Positions 10,028 through 18,908 of a stretch of 64,000 bases of DNA are shown in pieces. The notes beneath the pieces were generated by a model. It was not told where the DNA came from and made no database searches. It saw only the letters and a program-made list of their open reading frames with translations. The stretch lies in assembly GCA_020741775.1 (NCBI GenBank), contig DYYG01000035.1, positions 62,001 to 126,000 on the forward strand, read 5' to 3'. Numbering within the stretch: position 1 is the stretch's first letter; each line of letters opens with the position of its first letter. This stretch comes from Methylorubrum populi. Lineage in GTDB: Bacteria > Pseudomonadota > Alphaproteobacteria > Rhizobiales > Beijerinckiaceae. Position numbers and translations under genes: made by a program.

Positions 10028-10342
10028 GTGATCTGCATCGTTGGCGAGATCTCAGCGAGCATCGTGACAGACCGTACCCCTTCGCGACCGCGTCGATCCC
10101 CGCCCGCCCGCGACGACATTCTGAGCCTGATGCGGACGCTGACGGAGGGAATCCGGATCGACAGCCTGATGGCAGAGCAATTGTCCCGGATCTCCGAACG
10201 CGCACGGCTCTGCGGCGAGACGGAGATGGCCAACGGATTGCTCGGCGTCGTGCGTCAGCACCGGGTCGCCGTGCTCAAAGGCCAGGGCCGGCTGGCCGCC
10301 CTCAAGGAGGATTATGCGGCCCTGTTCCGGAACGAGCGATAG
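10028..10342 (+). CDS. Hypothetical helical protein (about 104 aa)
   Basis: No family is recognised. The frame starting at ATG 10028 gives 104 residues. The first 30 are Pro/Arg-rich and may not be translated; a good globular part starts near DDILSLMRTLTEGIRIDSLM and continues with amphipathic helices to LKEDYAALFRNER. A later start, for example the ATG of MRTLTEG near 10130, is possible. There is no signal peptide or membrane helix. It lies alone between the groESL terminator and the convergent lysine-tailed gene. Confidence 0.5.
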   Translation: MICIVGEISASIVTDRTPSRPRRSPPARDDILSLMRTLTEGIRIDSLMAEQLSRISERARLCGETEMANGLLGVVRQHRVAVLKGQGRLAALKEDYAALFRNER

Positions 10343-10384
10343 AGCACCGCCTCGATCCGCGCGCCGTCCCGGCAGGCAGAGGCT

Positions 10385-10933
10385 TCACCCTCTCTTCTTG
10401 CCCTTCTCCGCCTTGTCCTTCTCCGCCTTGTCCTTCTTGGACTTGCCCTTCTTATCCCGCCCCTCCTTGGCTGCGGGCGGATCGTGATCCTGGCCGTCCC
10501 AGACAGCCGCGAAGGGGCGGCTGCCGAGGGCGCGCTCCGGCGGGGCCTCGGCCGGTGATGGTGCCGGCTTCGGCGCTCCCTCAACCCGCTCCTCGCCCTT
10601 GCGGAACGGCGCCTCGCCCGCAGCCAGGGCGGCCAAGCGGTGGCGGTGCCAGCCCGGTGTCGCCGTTTTCAGGGACGGATGGTGCGGATCGAGGCGGGTG
10701 ACGAGGCTCTTCACCTCGGCCTCGCTCATGCCGTCGGCGATCAGGGCGAAGCTCTCGGTGCCGAGGACCTCGCGGATGAGGCGCAGCGACGCCACGCGCA
10801 GGCTGCGCGCCTTCAGCTGCTTCACGACCAGGGCGCGGGCCGCCCTCGGGACTTCGGCGCGCAGATCGGGGAATGCCTCGGGCGCGGAGGCGATCGCCTG
10901 CATCACCGCGTAGCCGTCGACATCAAGAGCCAT
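10385..10933 (-). CDS. Conserved-looking hypothetical protein with lysine-rich tail, coupled to orphan ParA
   Basis: The 182-residue product has a helical N-terminal half (about residues 1-110: VKQLKARSLRVASLRLIREVLG, GMSEAEVKSLVTRLDPHHP), then a Pro/Ala linker and a strongly basic tail (KKGKSKKDKAEKDKAEKGKKRG). I recognise no family. Its ATG lies inside the end of the upstream ParA gene, with an 11-base overlap, so translation is probably coupled and the two products may work together. Lysine-rich tails of this type often bind nucleic acid or acidic surfaces, but that is an inference only. Confidence 0.65.
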   Translation of the reverse strand: MALDVDGYAVMQAIASAPEAFPDLRAEVPRAARALVVKQLKARSLRVASLRLIREVLGTESFALIADGMSEAEVKSLVTRLDPHHPSLKTATPGWHRHRLAALAAGEAPFRKGEERVEGAPKPAPSPAEAPPERALGSRPFAAVWDGQDHDPPAAKEGRDKKGKSKKDKAEKDKAEKGKKRG

Positions 10934-11822
10934 GGAGGATTTCCTTCACTTCCGCGACGAGCGGAATCAGCACGCTCGAAACATGGGCGCCGTACTTGGC
11001 GGAGAAGGTCGGCGGCGCGCCGATGCTCGGGACCAGCGCGTCGGCCAGAGCGGCGGCCTGCGGGATGCGGGTATCGAGAAGCCTGAAGCCCGCATCCCCC
11101 GAATCCGCCTCTGCCTGCAGGCGGGCCAGGGTCTGCTGATGCTGACGGACCTGGGCCTGAAAACGGGTGACGAGGACGTGCGGCGCGCTCCTCGGAGGGA
11201 TTTGGCTCGTCTGTCGGCTGGAGCGCCGCCACATTGTCTCGACGAAGGCATTGAGCCCGTAGGTGGAGAGGAAATCCGGAATCGACGTGACGAGGACGAG
11301 GTCGGAAGCCCGCACCGCCACCTCGGTCATCGGCGAGATTCCCGGCGCACAATCGAAGAAGACATAGTCGTAGGACTTAGCCAGCGGCGCAAAATCATCC
11401 TGAAAGACGCTCCAGAGCTTGTCCTCGATGGCGTGCATCGAGAACTTGCGCTCGGTCAGCTCGTACAGGATCTCGCGCTCGACAAGGCGCAGATGCGGAC
11501 CGGAAGGGAGCAGCGAGAGCGAAAGTGGCGCGTTCTTGTGGATCGTCAGGCTGACGCCGGATTGGATGCGGGTGCTCAGATCCGGCCTGTGGCGGGTGAT
11601 GAGCTTGAGCGCCAGATAAGCCTCAAGGGTGCGTCCTCGAGAGATCATTTCCGCGAGCAGCTGATCTCCGGCCAGACAGACGGAGACGCTCGCCTGCGGA
11701 TCGAGATCGACCACAAGAACCCGGGCCCCGTCCGCAGCGAAGGCCTCCGCGAGCATGACCACGGTCGTGGTCTTGCCGACGCCGCCCTTCATGTTGGCCA
11801 CCGCGATCAGCTTGCCATCCAC
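10923..11822 (-). CDS. Orphan ParA/MinD-family ATPase
   Basis: The 299-residue protein begins DGKLIAVANMKGGVGKTTT. The deviant Walker A box KGGVGKTT (residues 12-19) with its signature lysine, the VVDLDPQAS Walker A' region and the YVFFDCAPGISP Walker B region define the ParA family, which positions DNA or protein cargo by ATP-dependent dimerisation. I chose the GTG start at 11822 because GGAGG lies eight bases upstream; an ATG at 11843 is possible. No parB or parS-like repeat is nearby, so this is not the chromosomal parABS locus. The next gene overlaps its end by 11 bases and encodes a small lysine-tailed protein, the likely partner. Confidence 0.88.
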   Translation of the reverse strand: MDGKLIAVANMKGGVGKTTTVVMLAEAFAADGARVLVVDLDPQASVSVCLAGDQLLAEMISRGRTLEAYLALKLITRHRPDLSTRIQSGVSLTIHKNAPLSLSLLPSGPHLRLVEREILYELTERKFSMHAIEDKLWSVFQDDFAPLAKSYDYVFFDCAPGISPMTEVAVRASDLVLVTSIPDFLSTYGLNAFVETMWRRSSRQTSQIPPRSAPHVLVTRFQAQVRQHQQTLARLQAEADSGDAGFRLLDTRIPQAAALADALVPSIGAPPTFSAKYGAHVSSVLIPLVAEVKEILHGS

Positions 11823-12212
11823 CTGCACCCCCTCCCACCACATCGCCTCATGAGCTCTGGCCGCTCGCTTCGACGCGCCTTCTTCGACCGAACCCGGATC
11901 ACGTCGGCGAAGCGTGCTCCGGCCAAGCTCGCATGCCCGATTGCGAAGCCTGACCGCAATATCTGCCGGTTGATAAGTTCCCGTGTGATGAAAGCCGTCC
12001 CGGACTGAAAAAGGGGCGTGGCGCGGAGGTCCGACTCAGAGTTCTCCGTTCCCAATCGCGTGTGGAACGGAACAAGGCGCGGGTAATCCTCTTGTGCGAA
12101 GCGCCGACGACACCCGCCACATCCCGTGGCCGGTGCGTCTCCGATCGCCGCGCCGGTTCCTCCGAGACCCGGTGGCACCCATGATGCGACAGCTCAACGG
12201 AGTTTCCCCGCC
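11823..12212. other. Intergenic region between divergent ParA and MAPEG genes
   Basis: The 390 bases hold no convincing gene on either strand. The stretch is somewhat less GC-rich than its surroundings and presumably contains the two divergent promoters. I see no clear operator or terminator in it. Confidence 0.5.
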
Positions 12213-12611
12213 GTGATCTTCCCGACGACGACCGCCTTCTACGCAGCGATCCTAGGCCTGATCTATGCCGGCCTGTCCGGCTGGGTGATCGGGGGGCGGC
12301 TCGGCGGCAACGTCCTGTTCGGGGATGGCGGCCAGGATGGGCTGCAGCGGCGCATCCGCTCCCACGGGAATTTCCAGGAATACGTGCCGCTCACCCTGCT
12401 GCTGATCGCGCTCTATGAGGCAGGCGGCGGATCGCAGGGCTGGGTTCGCGTGCTGCTGATCGTGTTGGTCATCGCCCGCCTCCTCCATCCCATCGGCATG
12501 TTCGCGCCGACGAACTCGCCGCGTCAGTTCGCCTGCCGCGGCGGCGGCATCATCGCGACGCTGATCGTGATGACGATCGCGGCCATCCTGCTGCTGTTCC
12601 GGGTCGGCTGA
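12213..12611 (+). CDS. MAPEG family membrane protein
   Basis: The 132-residue protein has four hydrophobic helices and the MAPEG fold signature: a first helix (FYAAILGLIYAGLSGWVIGGR), then a loop with IRSHGNFQEYVPLTLLLIALYEA in which RxHGNFxEY is the family motif. A later RLLHPIGMF segment follows. Members are membrane-bound glutathione-dependent enzymes; bacterial ones are mostly uncharacterised and some act as glutathione transferases. The GTG at 12213, with GGAG about ten bases upstream, gives the normal length; the frame is open to 12126, but the extra residues are Pro-rich and unlikely. Confidence 0.87.
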   Translation: MIFPTTTAFYAAILGLIYAGLSGWVIGGRLGGNVLFGDGGQDGLQRRIRSHGNFQEYVPLTLLLIALYEAGGGSQGWVRVLLIVLVIARLLHPIGMFAPTNSPRQFACRGGGIIATLIVMTIAAILLLFRVG

Positions 12612-12653
12612 CCGGCGGATCCGGCCGGCGCGTCGTCGACGAATGTGCCAGCG

Positions 12654-13715
12654 TCAGACGGCCAACCGGGGCGGCACCTCCTGGAGCGGCACCGCCGCGT
12701 CGCGGCGCTCGAGGGTCGCGACAGAGAGGGGTTGCCCCCGGCCGCGCAGGGCATGGGTGCCGAGGGGGCGGACGCTGACGCCCTCGGGCAGGCGTGGCAA
12801 GCGGGACAGCAGATCCTCGGAGATCAGGGTATCGACGCCGAGGGGGCGGCACAGGGCCTCGACCCGGGCGACCACGTTCACGGCATCGCCGAAATAGGCG
12901 ATCTTGTGCCGGTCGACCCCGACTTCCGCCGTCACGACCGGGCCGCCATGCAAGCCGGCCCGCAATCGCGGAACGGTCCCGAACCGCGCCTCCCAGGCCT
13001 CCGCCTCCGCCTCGATGCGGGCGCGCACGGCGAAGAGGCACTCGACGCAGCGGGCATCCTTCAAGCCCCGCTCCATCGGCCACGTGATCATGGCGAGGTC
13101 GCCGATGTAATCGTCGGTCGAACCGTGAAAGCGGCGCACGGGCTCGGCGAGGGTGGCGAAGACGGCGCTCAGATATTCCTGCGCCCGCAGATCCCCATGG
13201 GTCTCGGCGAAGGCGGTGGAGCCGACCACGTCGAGGAACAGGAAGATCCGCTCCTCCTCCACCGGGCGATGGTAGCGGCCGACGAGGAAATTGATGAAGA
13301 CCTCGCCGCCGATCAGGTCGCGCATGCGGATCACGAAAACGAGCAGGGCCGAGACCGCCAGCGCGTAGGCCAGCACCCGCGGCGTGGTGCGCACCGCCTC
13401 GGCCAGGCCGTCATTGGTGAGCCCGAGCAGCCAAACGACGAAGCCGCCGAGCGCATTCCCGACCACGATCATCGCCACGTAGGAGAGTTCGGCCGCGACG
13501 ACGTAGAGCCCCGCCGGAAGGCGTCGGATCCGCGATTGGACGCCTGCGAGCAGCACGCCCCGGTCGAAGGCCAGAGCCGAGATGCCCACACTGAGGCCGT
13601 AGGTGAAGCCCGCTGCCGGGGTCTGCCCGCCCGCGAAGATGATGTTGTAGAGGAGACCCGCGCCGCCGGCGGCGAGCAGGATCAGAAGCCAGAACCAGCG
13701 ATGGTGCGGCAGCAT
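12654..13715 (-). CDS. Membrane-bound class III adenylate/guanylate cyclase
   Basis: The 353-residue protein has an N-terminal part with about five hydrophobic helices (from WFWLLILLAAGGAGLLYNIIF through LAYALAVSALLVFVI). A class III nucleotide cyclase domain follows from about residue 175. The first metal-binding region FLDVVGSTAFAE, the DDYIGDLAMITW segment and the GLHGGPVVTAEVG and YFGDAVNVVARVEALC motifs are visible. It probably makes cAMP from ATP at the inner membrane. The domain order, membrane part then cyclase, resembles many rhizobial Cya proteins. It is a single gene downstream of PBP1A on the same strand, with a gap of about 260 bases. Confidence 0.9.
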   Translation of the reverse strand: MLPHHRWFWLLILLAAGGAGLLYNIIFAGGQTPAAGFTYGLSVGISALAFDRGVLLAGVQSRIRRLPAGLYVVAAELSYVAMIVVGNALGGFVVWLLGLTNDGLAEAVRTTPRVLAYALAVSALLVFVIRMRDLIGGEVFINFLVGRYHRPVEEERIFLFLDVVGSTAFAETHGDLRAQEYLSAVFATLAEPVRRFHGSTDDYIGDLAMITWPMERGLKDARCVECLFAVRARIEAEAEAWEARFGTVPRLRAGLHGGPVVTAEVGVDRHKIAYFGDAVNVVARVEALCRPLGVDTLISEDLLSRLPRLPEGVSVRPLGTHALRGRGQPLSVATLERRDAAVPLQEVPPRLAV

Positions 13716-13972
13716 CAGACTCGGCTCCGATCACCGGTGGGCGAGGTGGCGCCCGCCCCATGCAAGGCCCGGAGGCCTTGCGAAGGGGGGTCGGGCAAAC
13801 GGGTCGACACGAGGGCTCCCTCTTTCGGCGGCCGGGATGCCGCAGGCTCATGCCCGCAACGTGGCGTGAATGTGGCGCGCTGCCGCATGCAGGCTTCGCG
13901 CCAGTCACGAAACCGTCCGCCCGTTTCCGGCGGGAGGTTTTATCCGGTCCAATCGGGTATTTTCGGTAGAGA

Positions 13973-16174
13973 TTATTCGCCGACGCCGAACAACTTCTCC
14001 AGGAAGTTGCGGTCGTCACGGCTCGGCCCCCGTTCCCGCGCGCCGGGCACGGGGCGCGGGGGGAGGGCGGAGGCCGTCTGCTCCGGCTCGCCGAGCAGCG
14101 CCCCGATCAGACCGCCGGGGCCGCCGTCGCGCGGCTCGGCCGGCGCCTCGGGCCTGGGAGCGCGCCAGCGGTTCATGCCCGGCAGGCCGACCGGCTTCTC
14201 GCCCTTCAGGGCCGTCGTCATATAGGCCTTCCAGATATCCGCCGGCAGGTTGCCGCCCGAGGCCTTCTTGGTGGGCTCGCCATCGTCGTTGCCGAGCCAG
14301 ACGCCGGTCACGAGGGTGCCGGAATAGCCGACGAACCACGCATCGCGGAAATCCTGGCTGGTGCCGGTCTTGCCCGCCAGTTCCCAGCCGGGAATGTCGG
14401 CTTTGCGCGCCGTGCCCATGGTGAACACGTCGTGCATCATGGCGTTCATCATCCCGACGGCGTTCGGGTCGATCACCCGGCCGAGGCTGCCCTCGCCGCG
14501 CTTGTAGAGAACCGTGCCGGTGGCGCTTTTGATGTTGGCGATGACGTAGGGGATCACTCCGGTGCCGCCATTGGCGAAGGCGCAATAGGCGCCGACCAGT
14601 TCGAGCGGCGTCACCTCCGAGGTGCCGAGGGCGATCGAGCCATTGGCCTGGAGCGGGGAGGAGATGCCGAGCCGCTGGGCGGTTTGCGCCACCGCTTTCG
14701 GGCCGACCTCCTGACCAAGCTTCACCGCCACCGTGTTCAGCGAGAGCGCCAGGGCCTCGCGCAGAGACACGGCACCACGATAATTGTGGGAATAGTTCTC
14801 CGGCGCCCAGTTGCCGATGCGCACGGGCGCATCCTCGCGCATCGTGTCGGGCGTCAGGCCCCGCTCGACGGCGGCGAGGTAGACGAACGGCTTGAAGGCC
14901 GAGCCCGGTTGGCGCTTGGCGGTGGTGGCGCGGTTGAACTGGCTCTGCGCGTAATCGCGCCCGCCCACGAGCGCCCGGATCGCTCCGTCCGGCCGCATGG
15001 AGACGAGGGCGCCCTGGGCGACGTTGTAGCGGGAGCCCTTCGCGTTCAGCTCGTCGGTGAGGGCCTTCTCCGCCGCCGCCTGGAACCCCGCATCGACGGT
15101 GGTGGCGACGACGATGTCCTCGTCGAATTTCGGCAGGAAGTCGTCGAGGACATCCATGACGAGGTCGGCGACGTAATTCTGCGAGCCGCCGCCCCGGCTG
15201 GAGGCGGGCCGCGCCGGCTGGGCAAGGGCGAGCTTCACGTCCGCCGGCTTGGCGAAGCCAAGCTCTTCCATGGCCGCGAGCACCTGGGCGGCGCGAGCCT
15301 GCGCCGCCTTCAGGTTGCGGTTGGGCGCGAGCCGGGAGGGCGCCTGCACCAGACCGCCGAGCATCGCGGCCTCCGCCAGCGTCACGTTCTTGGCTGGCTT
15401 GCCGAAATAGCGCTGCGCCGCAGCCTCGACGCCGTAGGCGCCCGCGCCGAAATAGACCCGGTTCAAGTAGAGTTCGAGGATCTCGTCCTTGGTGTATTTG
15501 TGCTCGAGCCACAGCGCCAGGATCGCTTCCTGGATCTTGCGCGAGGCCGAGCGCTCGGGGGTCAGGAACAGGTTCTTGGCCAGCTGCTGGGTCAGGGTCG
15601 AGCCGCCCTGGGCCACCCCGCGCCGGGTCAGGTTCTGGGCGATCGCTCGGGCGATGCCGACGGGATCGACACCGAAATGCTGGTAGAAGCGCCGATCCTC
15701 GATGGCGACGAAGGAGCGGGGCAGGTAGGGCGGCAGCTCCTTGATCGACACGACGCGGCCGCCGGTCTCGCCGCGATTGGCGAGCAGGGTGCCGTTGCTG
15801 GCGAGGATCGCGATGTTCGGCGGCCGCTTCGGCACGCTGAGCTGATCGATCGGCGGCAATTGCGAGGCGTGATAGGCGATGAGGCCCGCCAGTCCGATCA
15901 CGGCCCAGATGCCGAGCACGACGGTGGCGTAGACGATCCGGCCGAGCCAGGACCGCCGCTTCCGGGGCGGGCGCCGGCCGCCGCCGGAGGTCTTGCGGCC
16001 GCTGCTGCGCGGCGCCGAACCGGATGCGCCGCCCGACTTGCGCTGCGCCGCGCCGCCGGTCCGGTCGTTCCGCGACAGGCGCACGTCGAGGCGTCCCGGC
16101 TCGCTCCCCTCCGGGATATCGAAGGAAGGTTCGCTGCGTGGTTTGCGTCCGCCTGCCTGCGCCATGCGATCCAT
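13973..16174 (-). CDS. mrcA: Penicillin-binding protein 1A (bifunctional transglycosylase/transpeptidase)
   Basis: The product of about 733 residues has a basic, Gly/Ser-rich cytoplasmic tail (residues 1-77), one membrane helix (about 78-100) and a GT51 glycosyltransferase domain with EDRRFYQHFGVDP, GGSTLTQQLAKNL and RKIQEAILALWLE. The transpeptidase domain shows the active-site SxxK in GSAFKPF, SxN in SLNTVAVKLG and KTG in KTGTSQDF. It polymerises and cross-links peptidoglycan in the periplasm. The open frame extends to 16345; ATG 16174 was chosen because the upstream residues look untranslated, but the ribosome site is weak and ATG 16165 is an alternative. The C-terminal extension is Pro/Arg-rich. 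Confidence 0.93.
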   Translation of the reverse strand: MDRMAQAGGRKPRSEPSFDIPEGSEPGRLDVRLSRNDRTGGAAQRKSGGASGSAPRSSGRKTSGGGRRPPRKRRSWLGRIVYATVVLGIWAVIGLAGLIAYHASQLPPIDQLSVPKRPPNIAILASNGTLLANRGETGGRVVSIKELPPYLPRSFVAIEDRRFYQHFGVDPVGIARAIAQNLTRRGVAQGGSTLTQQLAKNLFLTPERSASRKIQEAILALWLEHKYTKDEILELYLNRVYFGAGAYGVEAAAQRYFGKPAKNVTLAEAAMLGGLVQAPSRLAPNRNLKAAQARAAQVLAAMEELGFAKPADVKLALAQPARPASSRGGGSQNYVADLVMDVLDDFLPKFDEDIVVATTVDAGFQAAAEKALTDELNAKGSRYNVAQGALVSMRPDGAIRALVGGRDYAQSQFNRATTAKRQPGSAFKPFVYLAAVERGLTPDTMREDAPVRIGNWAPENYSHNYRGAVSLREALALSLNTVAVKLGQEVGPKAVAQTAQRLGISSPLQANGSIALGTSEVTPLELVGAYCAFANGGTGVIPYVIANIKSATGTVLYKRGEGSLGRVIDPNAVGMMNAMMHDVFTMGTARKADIPGWELAGKTGTSQDFRDAWFVGYSGTLVTGVWLGNDDGEPTKKASGGNLPADIWKAYMTTALKGEKPVGLPGMNRWRAPRPEAPAEPRDGGPGGLIGALLGEPEQTASALPPRPVPGARERGPSRDDRNFLEKLFGVGE

Positions 16175-16596
16175 GCGTCCGGAGCCGCCGGCCTTTCCGA
16201 AGACCGTGAGTTCCGCGACCGTGCTCCCTCGAACGTCATCCGCGCGGAAAGGGGCGCGGACCGTTTCCCCTTCGGACGAGCCCGCCCGGGTTGCCCCGAA
16301 GCCGGTCCCGCATTCCCTGCCACCGGCTGGACGGACCGTTCGCAACGGCCGATTTCCGCCGGGCCTCGTCCCGCCGCAACGGTGCCACGGGGGTTCGTGA
16401 GAGAGGCTAATTGCGGCGGGTTTAAGGGGCGTTAAGGCACGCGCCGCGCCGCAGCGGCGTCTTTACCGGATCTTTACGCGTGATCGTCTCGCGCACGACT
16501 CAAGGGCTGGCGCTACGGCCCGGCTATCTCTATCCACGAACGCGCTCTCGCGGCGTCGGTCGCGACGGAACGAGGCTCGCGGGATTGCGAGGATTG
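16175..16596. other. Intergenic region upstream of PBP1A and the PepSY gene
   Basis: About 420 bases between two divergent genes. The part next to PBP1A remains open in its frame and could encode a longer N terminus. An AT-richer block near 16409-16482 contains the repeated words TTTAAGGGGCGTTAAGG and CTTTACCGGATCTTTACG and is the most likely promoter area. No RNA gene or clear operator is seen. Confidence 0.4.
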
Positions 16597-17889
16597 ATGA
16601 CGCGCTCCGTTTTCGTTCTCCTCCACCGCTGGGCCGGTCTCGCCATCGCTGCCTTTCTGTTCGTGGCGGGTCTGACCGGTGCGGTGATCTCCTGGGATCA
16701 CGAACTCGACGACCTGCTCAACCCGCATCTCCACACGGTCTCGAGCCGGGGCGCGGCAATCCCCGCCCTCGATCTCGCGCGGCAGGTCGAAGCGCGGGAC
16801 CCGCATGCCCGGGTCGCCTACATCCCCCTCGCCGCGGAAGCCGGAGAATCACTCTCGCTGTTCGTGGTGCCTCGGGTCGATGCGGCGACGGGGCGGCTGC
16901 ACGCCCTCGGCTACAATCAGGTCTTCCTCGATCCCGTGACCGGCACTGAACTCGGGCGGCGGGAATGGGGCCGGGTCTGGCCGATCACCCGCGAGACGCT
17001 GGTCTCGTTCCTCTACAAGCTGCACTATTCCTTGCATCTGCCGGAGATGTGGGGAGAGGAACGCTGGGGCATCTGGCTGCTCGGGATCGTCGCCATCGTC
17101 TGGATGGCTGATTCCTTCGTCGGCTTCTACCTGACGCTGCCGGTGCGCAAGGGTGCCAACCCGGACAGGCCGGCGGCGGTGGAGCGGCAGCTCGGCCGCG
17201 GCTGGTGGTCACGATGGAAGCCTGCCTGGAAGGTGAAGACCTCCGGCAGCGCCTACCGCGTCACCTTCGACCTGCACCGCGCCTTCAGCCTGTGGACCTT
17301 CGCGCTCCTGTTCCTGCTCGCTTTCACGGCCTTCTCGCTCAATCTCTACCGCGAGGTGTTTCTGCCGCTGATGTCGAGCGTCTCGCGAGTCTCGCCCGAT
17401 CCGTCGAACACCCGGCCCTTCGTCTCGCCCCTGAAGCCGATCGAGCCGAGCGTCGATTACGCCCGCATCCTTGAGGCGGCGGAGGCCGAGGGGCGCCGTC
17501 GCGGCTGGGCCGAGCCCGTCGGCGCCCTGGCCTACATGCCGATGCAGGGCTTCTACACCGCGCGCTATTTTCAACCGGGCGACGATCACGGCGCAGCCGG
17601 CGTCGGCCCGGCGGCGATCTATTTCGACGGGCAGGATGGCCGCGTGATCGGCGACCGTCAGCCCTGGATCGGCACCGCCGCCGATCTCTTCGTGCAGGCG
17701 CAGTTTCCGGTGCATTCGGGCCGGATCCTCGGCCTGCCGGGGCGGATCCTGATCTCGCTCATGGGTCTCGTCGTGGCGATGCTGTCGGCGACCGGCGTCG
17801 TGATCTGGTGGCGCAAGCGCGCGGCCCGCCTCTCCGTGCGCCGCAAGTCCGCCGCGTTTTCCGCGGTCCGAGCCGTCCCGGCCGAATAG
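16597..17889 (+). CDS. PepSY-associated transmembrane protein
   Basis: The 430-residue protein begins RSVFVLLHRWAGLAIAAFLFVAGLTGAVISWDHELD, the typical first helix of the PepSY_TM (PiuB-like) family, and has four membrane helices in all. These include GIWLLGIVAIVWMADSFVGFYLTLP, FALLFLLAFTAFSLNLYREVF and a last helix ending in IWWRKR. The regions between are periplasmic PepSY-like domains. Relatives are often associated with siderophore receptors or act as flavin/ferric reductase-like components; no iron gene is adjacent here. The ATG at 16597 follows a GAGG; the frame is open further upstream to 16480. Conserved histidines in the first and third helices (LLHRWAG, FDLHRAF) may bind haem, by analogy. 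Confidence 0.87.
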   Translation: MTRSVFVLLHRWAGLAIAAFLFVAGLTGAVISWDHELDDLLNPHLHTVSSRGAAIPALDLARQVEARDPHARVAYIPLAAEAGESLSLFVVPRVDAATGRLHALGYNQVFLDPVTGTELGRREWGRVWPITRETLVSFLYKLHYSLHLPEMWGEERWGIWLLGIVAIVWMADSFVGFYLTLPVRKGANPDRPAAVERQLGRGWWSRWKPAWKVKTSGSAYRVTFDLHRAFSLWTFALLFLLAFTAFSLNLYREVFLPLMSSVSRVSPDPSNTRPFVSPLKPIEPSVDYARILEAAEAEGRRRGWAEPVGALAYMPMQGFYTARYFQPGDDHGAAGVGPAAIYFDGQDGRVIGDRQPWIGTAADLFVQAQFPVHSGRILGLPGRILISLMGLVVAMLSATGVVIWWRKRAARLSVRRKSAAFSAVRAVPAE

Positions 17890-17906
17890 GCAGGCAGCCG
17901 CTGGGA

Positions 17907-18692
17907 TCAGCGCCCGGCCGTCCGCGCGCGGCGGCGTCCGGCACGGCGTTCCGGGACCAGATCCGGCAGGTCGTCATGGTGCAGAAGCAGCACGCCCGTA
18001 CTGCCGGCGAGCTTGCGGGCGGCGGGGGTGAAGCCCGCATTCGAGACCACGGCCGCCATGTCACCGGACCAATGGAGCGCCGCCGCCGCGACCTCCTGTA
18101 CCGCCGCATTGCCGACCGGACGGCCATACCGCTTGCATTGCACGATCAGGCGCAGACCGTCCTTCTCCGCGATCACGTCGCAGCCCTGGTCGCCGCTCGC
18201 TCCGGTCGGCCTGGCATCCCAGCCGGCCTCCGTCAAAAGGTCGGCGCAGTAGCGTTCATAGGCGACGCCGTCCTCGGGCATCTCCCGGTCGTCGGGCAGG
18301 GCCTGGGCGCAGGCCACCCGCTCGACGATCTCGATCATCTCATCGAAACGCGGCTCCGCGTAGTCGCCGTAACCGCGCTCCTCGAGCAGCGGCTGCACCG
18401 TGCGCGCGACGAAGTAGTCGCGCTCGCGCAGCCAGCCGTCCTCGATCATGTTGCCATAGGCATCGAGGAAACGTTCCTGCCGTCGGCGCAGGGCGAGGGT
18501 GGGCCCATGGCGCCGGGCGATCCGCCGGACGAAGGACCGGAACCGGCGGGGCCGGTCGAGGCGATGAAGGAGGATCGCGAGGCAGACCGATCCGGTGACG
18601 GCAAGCGCGGGCACGCCGTAGCGGATAGCGGCGCAGCCTCCGAGCACGAGCGTCCAGAACAGGCGTTGGGCGGTGGGCGACCGGCCTGACAT
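17907..18692 (-). CDS. Membrane-anchored Mrr-type restriction endonuclease domain protein
   Basis: The 261-residue protein starts with one or two hydrophobic helices (about residues 11-44), a charged linker, and a C-terminal Mrr-type PD-(D/E)XK nuclease domain (about 145-245). The catalytic pattern is visible as Asp172 in GCDVIAEKDG and Gln185-x-Lys187 in IVQCKRYG, preceded by E147 in a YERYCADLL helix. The ATG at 18692 has GGGAG five bases upstream. Mrr nucleases cleave modified DNA or act in stress or phage response; the membrane anchor is not part of classical Mrr. No methyltransferase or other restriction gene is adjacent. Substrate and role are unknown. Confidence 0.85.
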   Translation of the reverse strand: MSGRSPTAQRLFWTLVLGGCAAIRYGVPALAVTGSVCLAILLHRLDRPRRFRSFVRRIARRHGPTLALRRRQERFLDAYGNMIEDGWLRERDYFVARTVQPLLEERGYGDYAEPRFDEMIEIVERVACAQALPDDREMPEDGVAYERYCADLLTEAGWDARPTGASGDQGCDVIAEKDGLRLIVQCKRYGRPVGNAAVQEVAAAALHWSGDMAAVVSNAGFTPAARKLAGSTGVLLLHHDDLPDLVPERRAGRRRARTAGR

Positions 18693-18908
18693 CGTTTCTC
18701 CCGCGAGAGGTCGGATCGTGATCCGGCTCGCGCGGACATTTTCAGCCAAGCGTTGCCCCATTTCTAACGGCGCTGGTCAGGATCACCGCCGCGCTCTGCA
18801 GCCCCGCCTGATCGCGTGTGGATAAGTTGTCCGCGACACCGCCGGATCGGATCCGGCACCGGAACGGCGACGACCGATCCGCAAGGAATCGGCCGTCGGA
18901 CGCACCGA

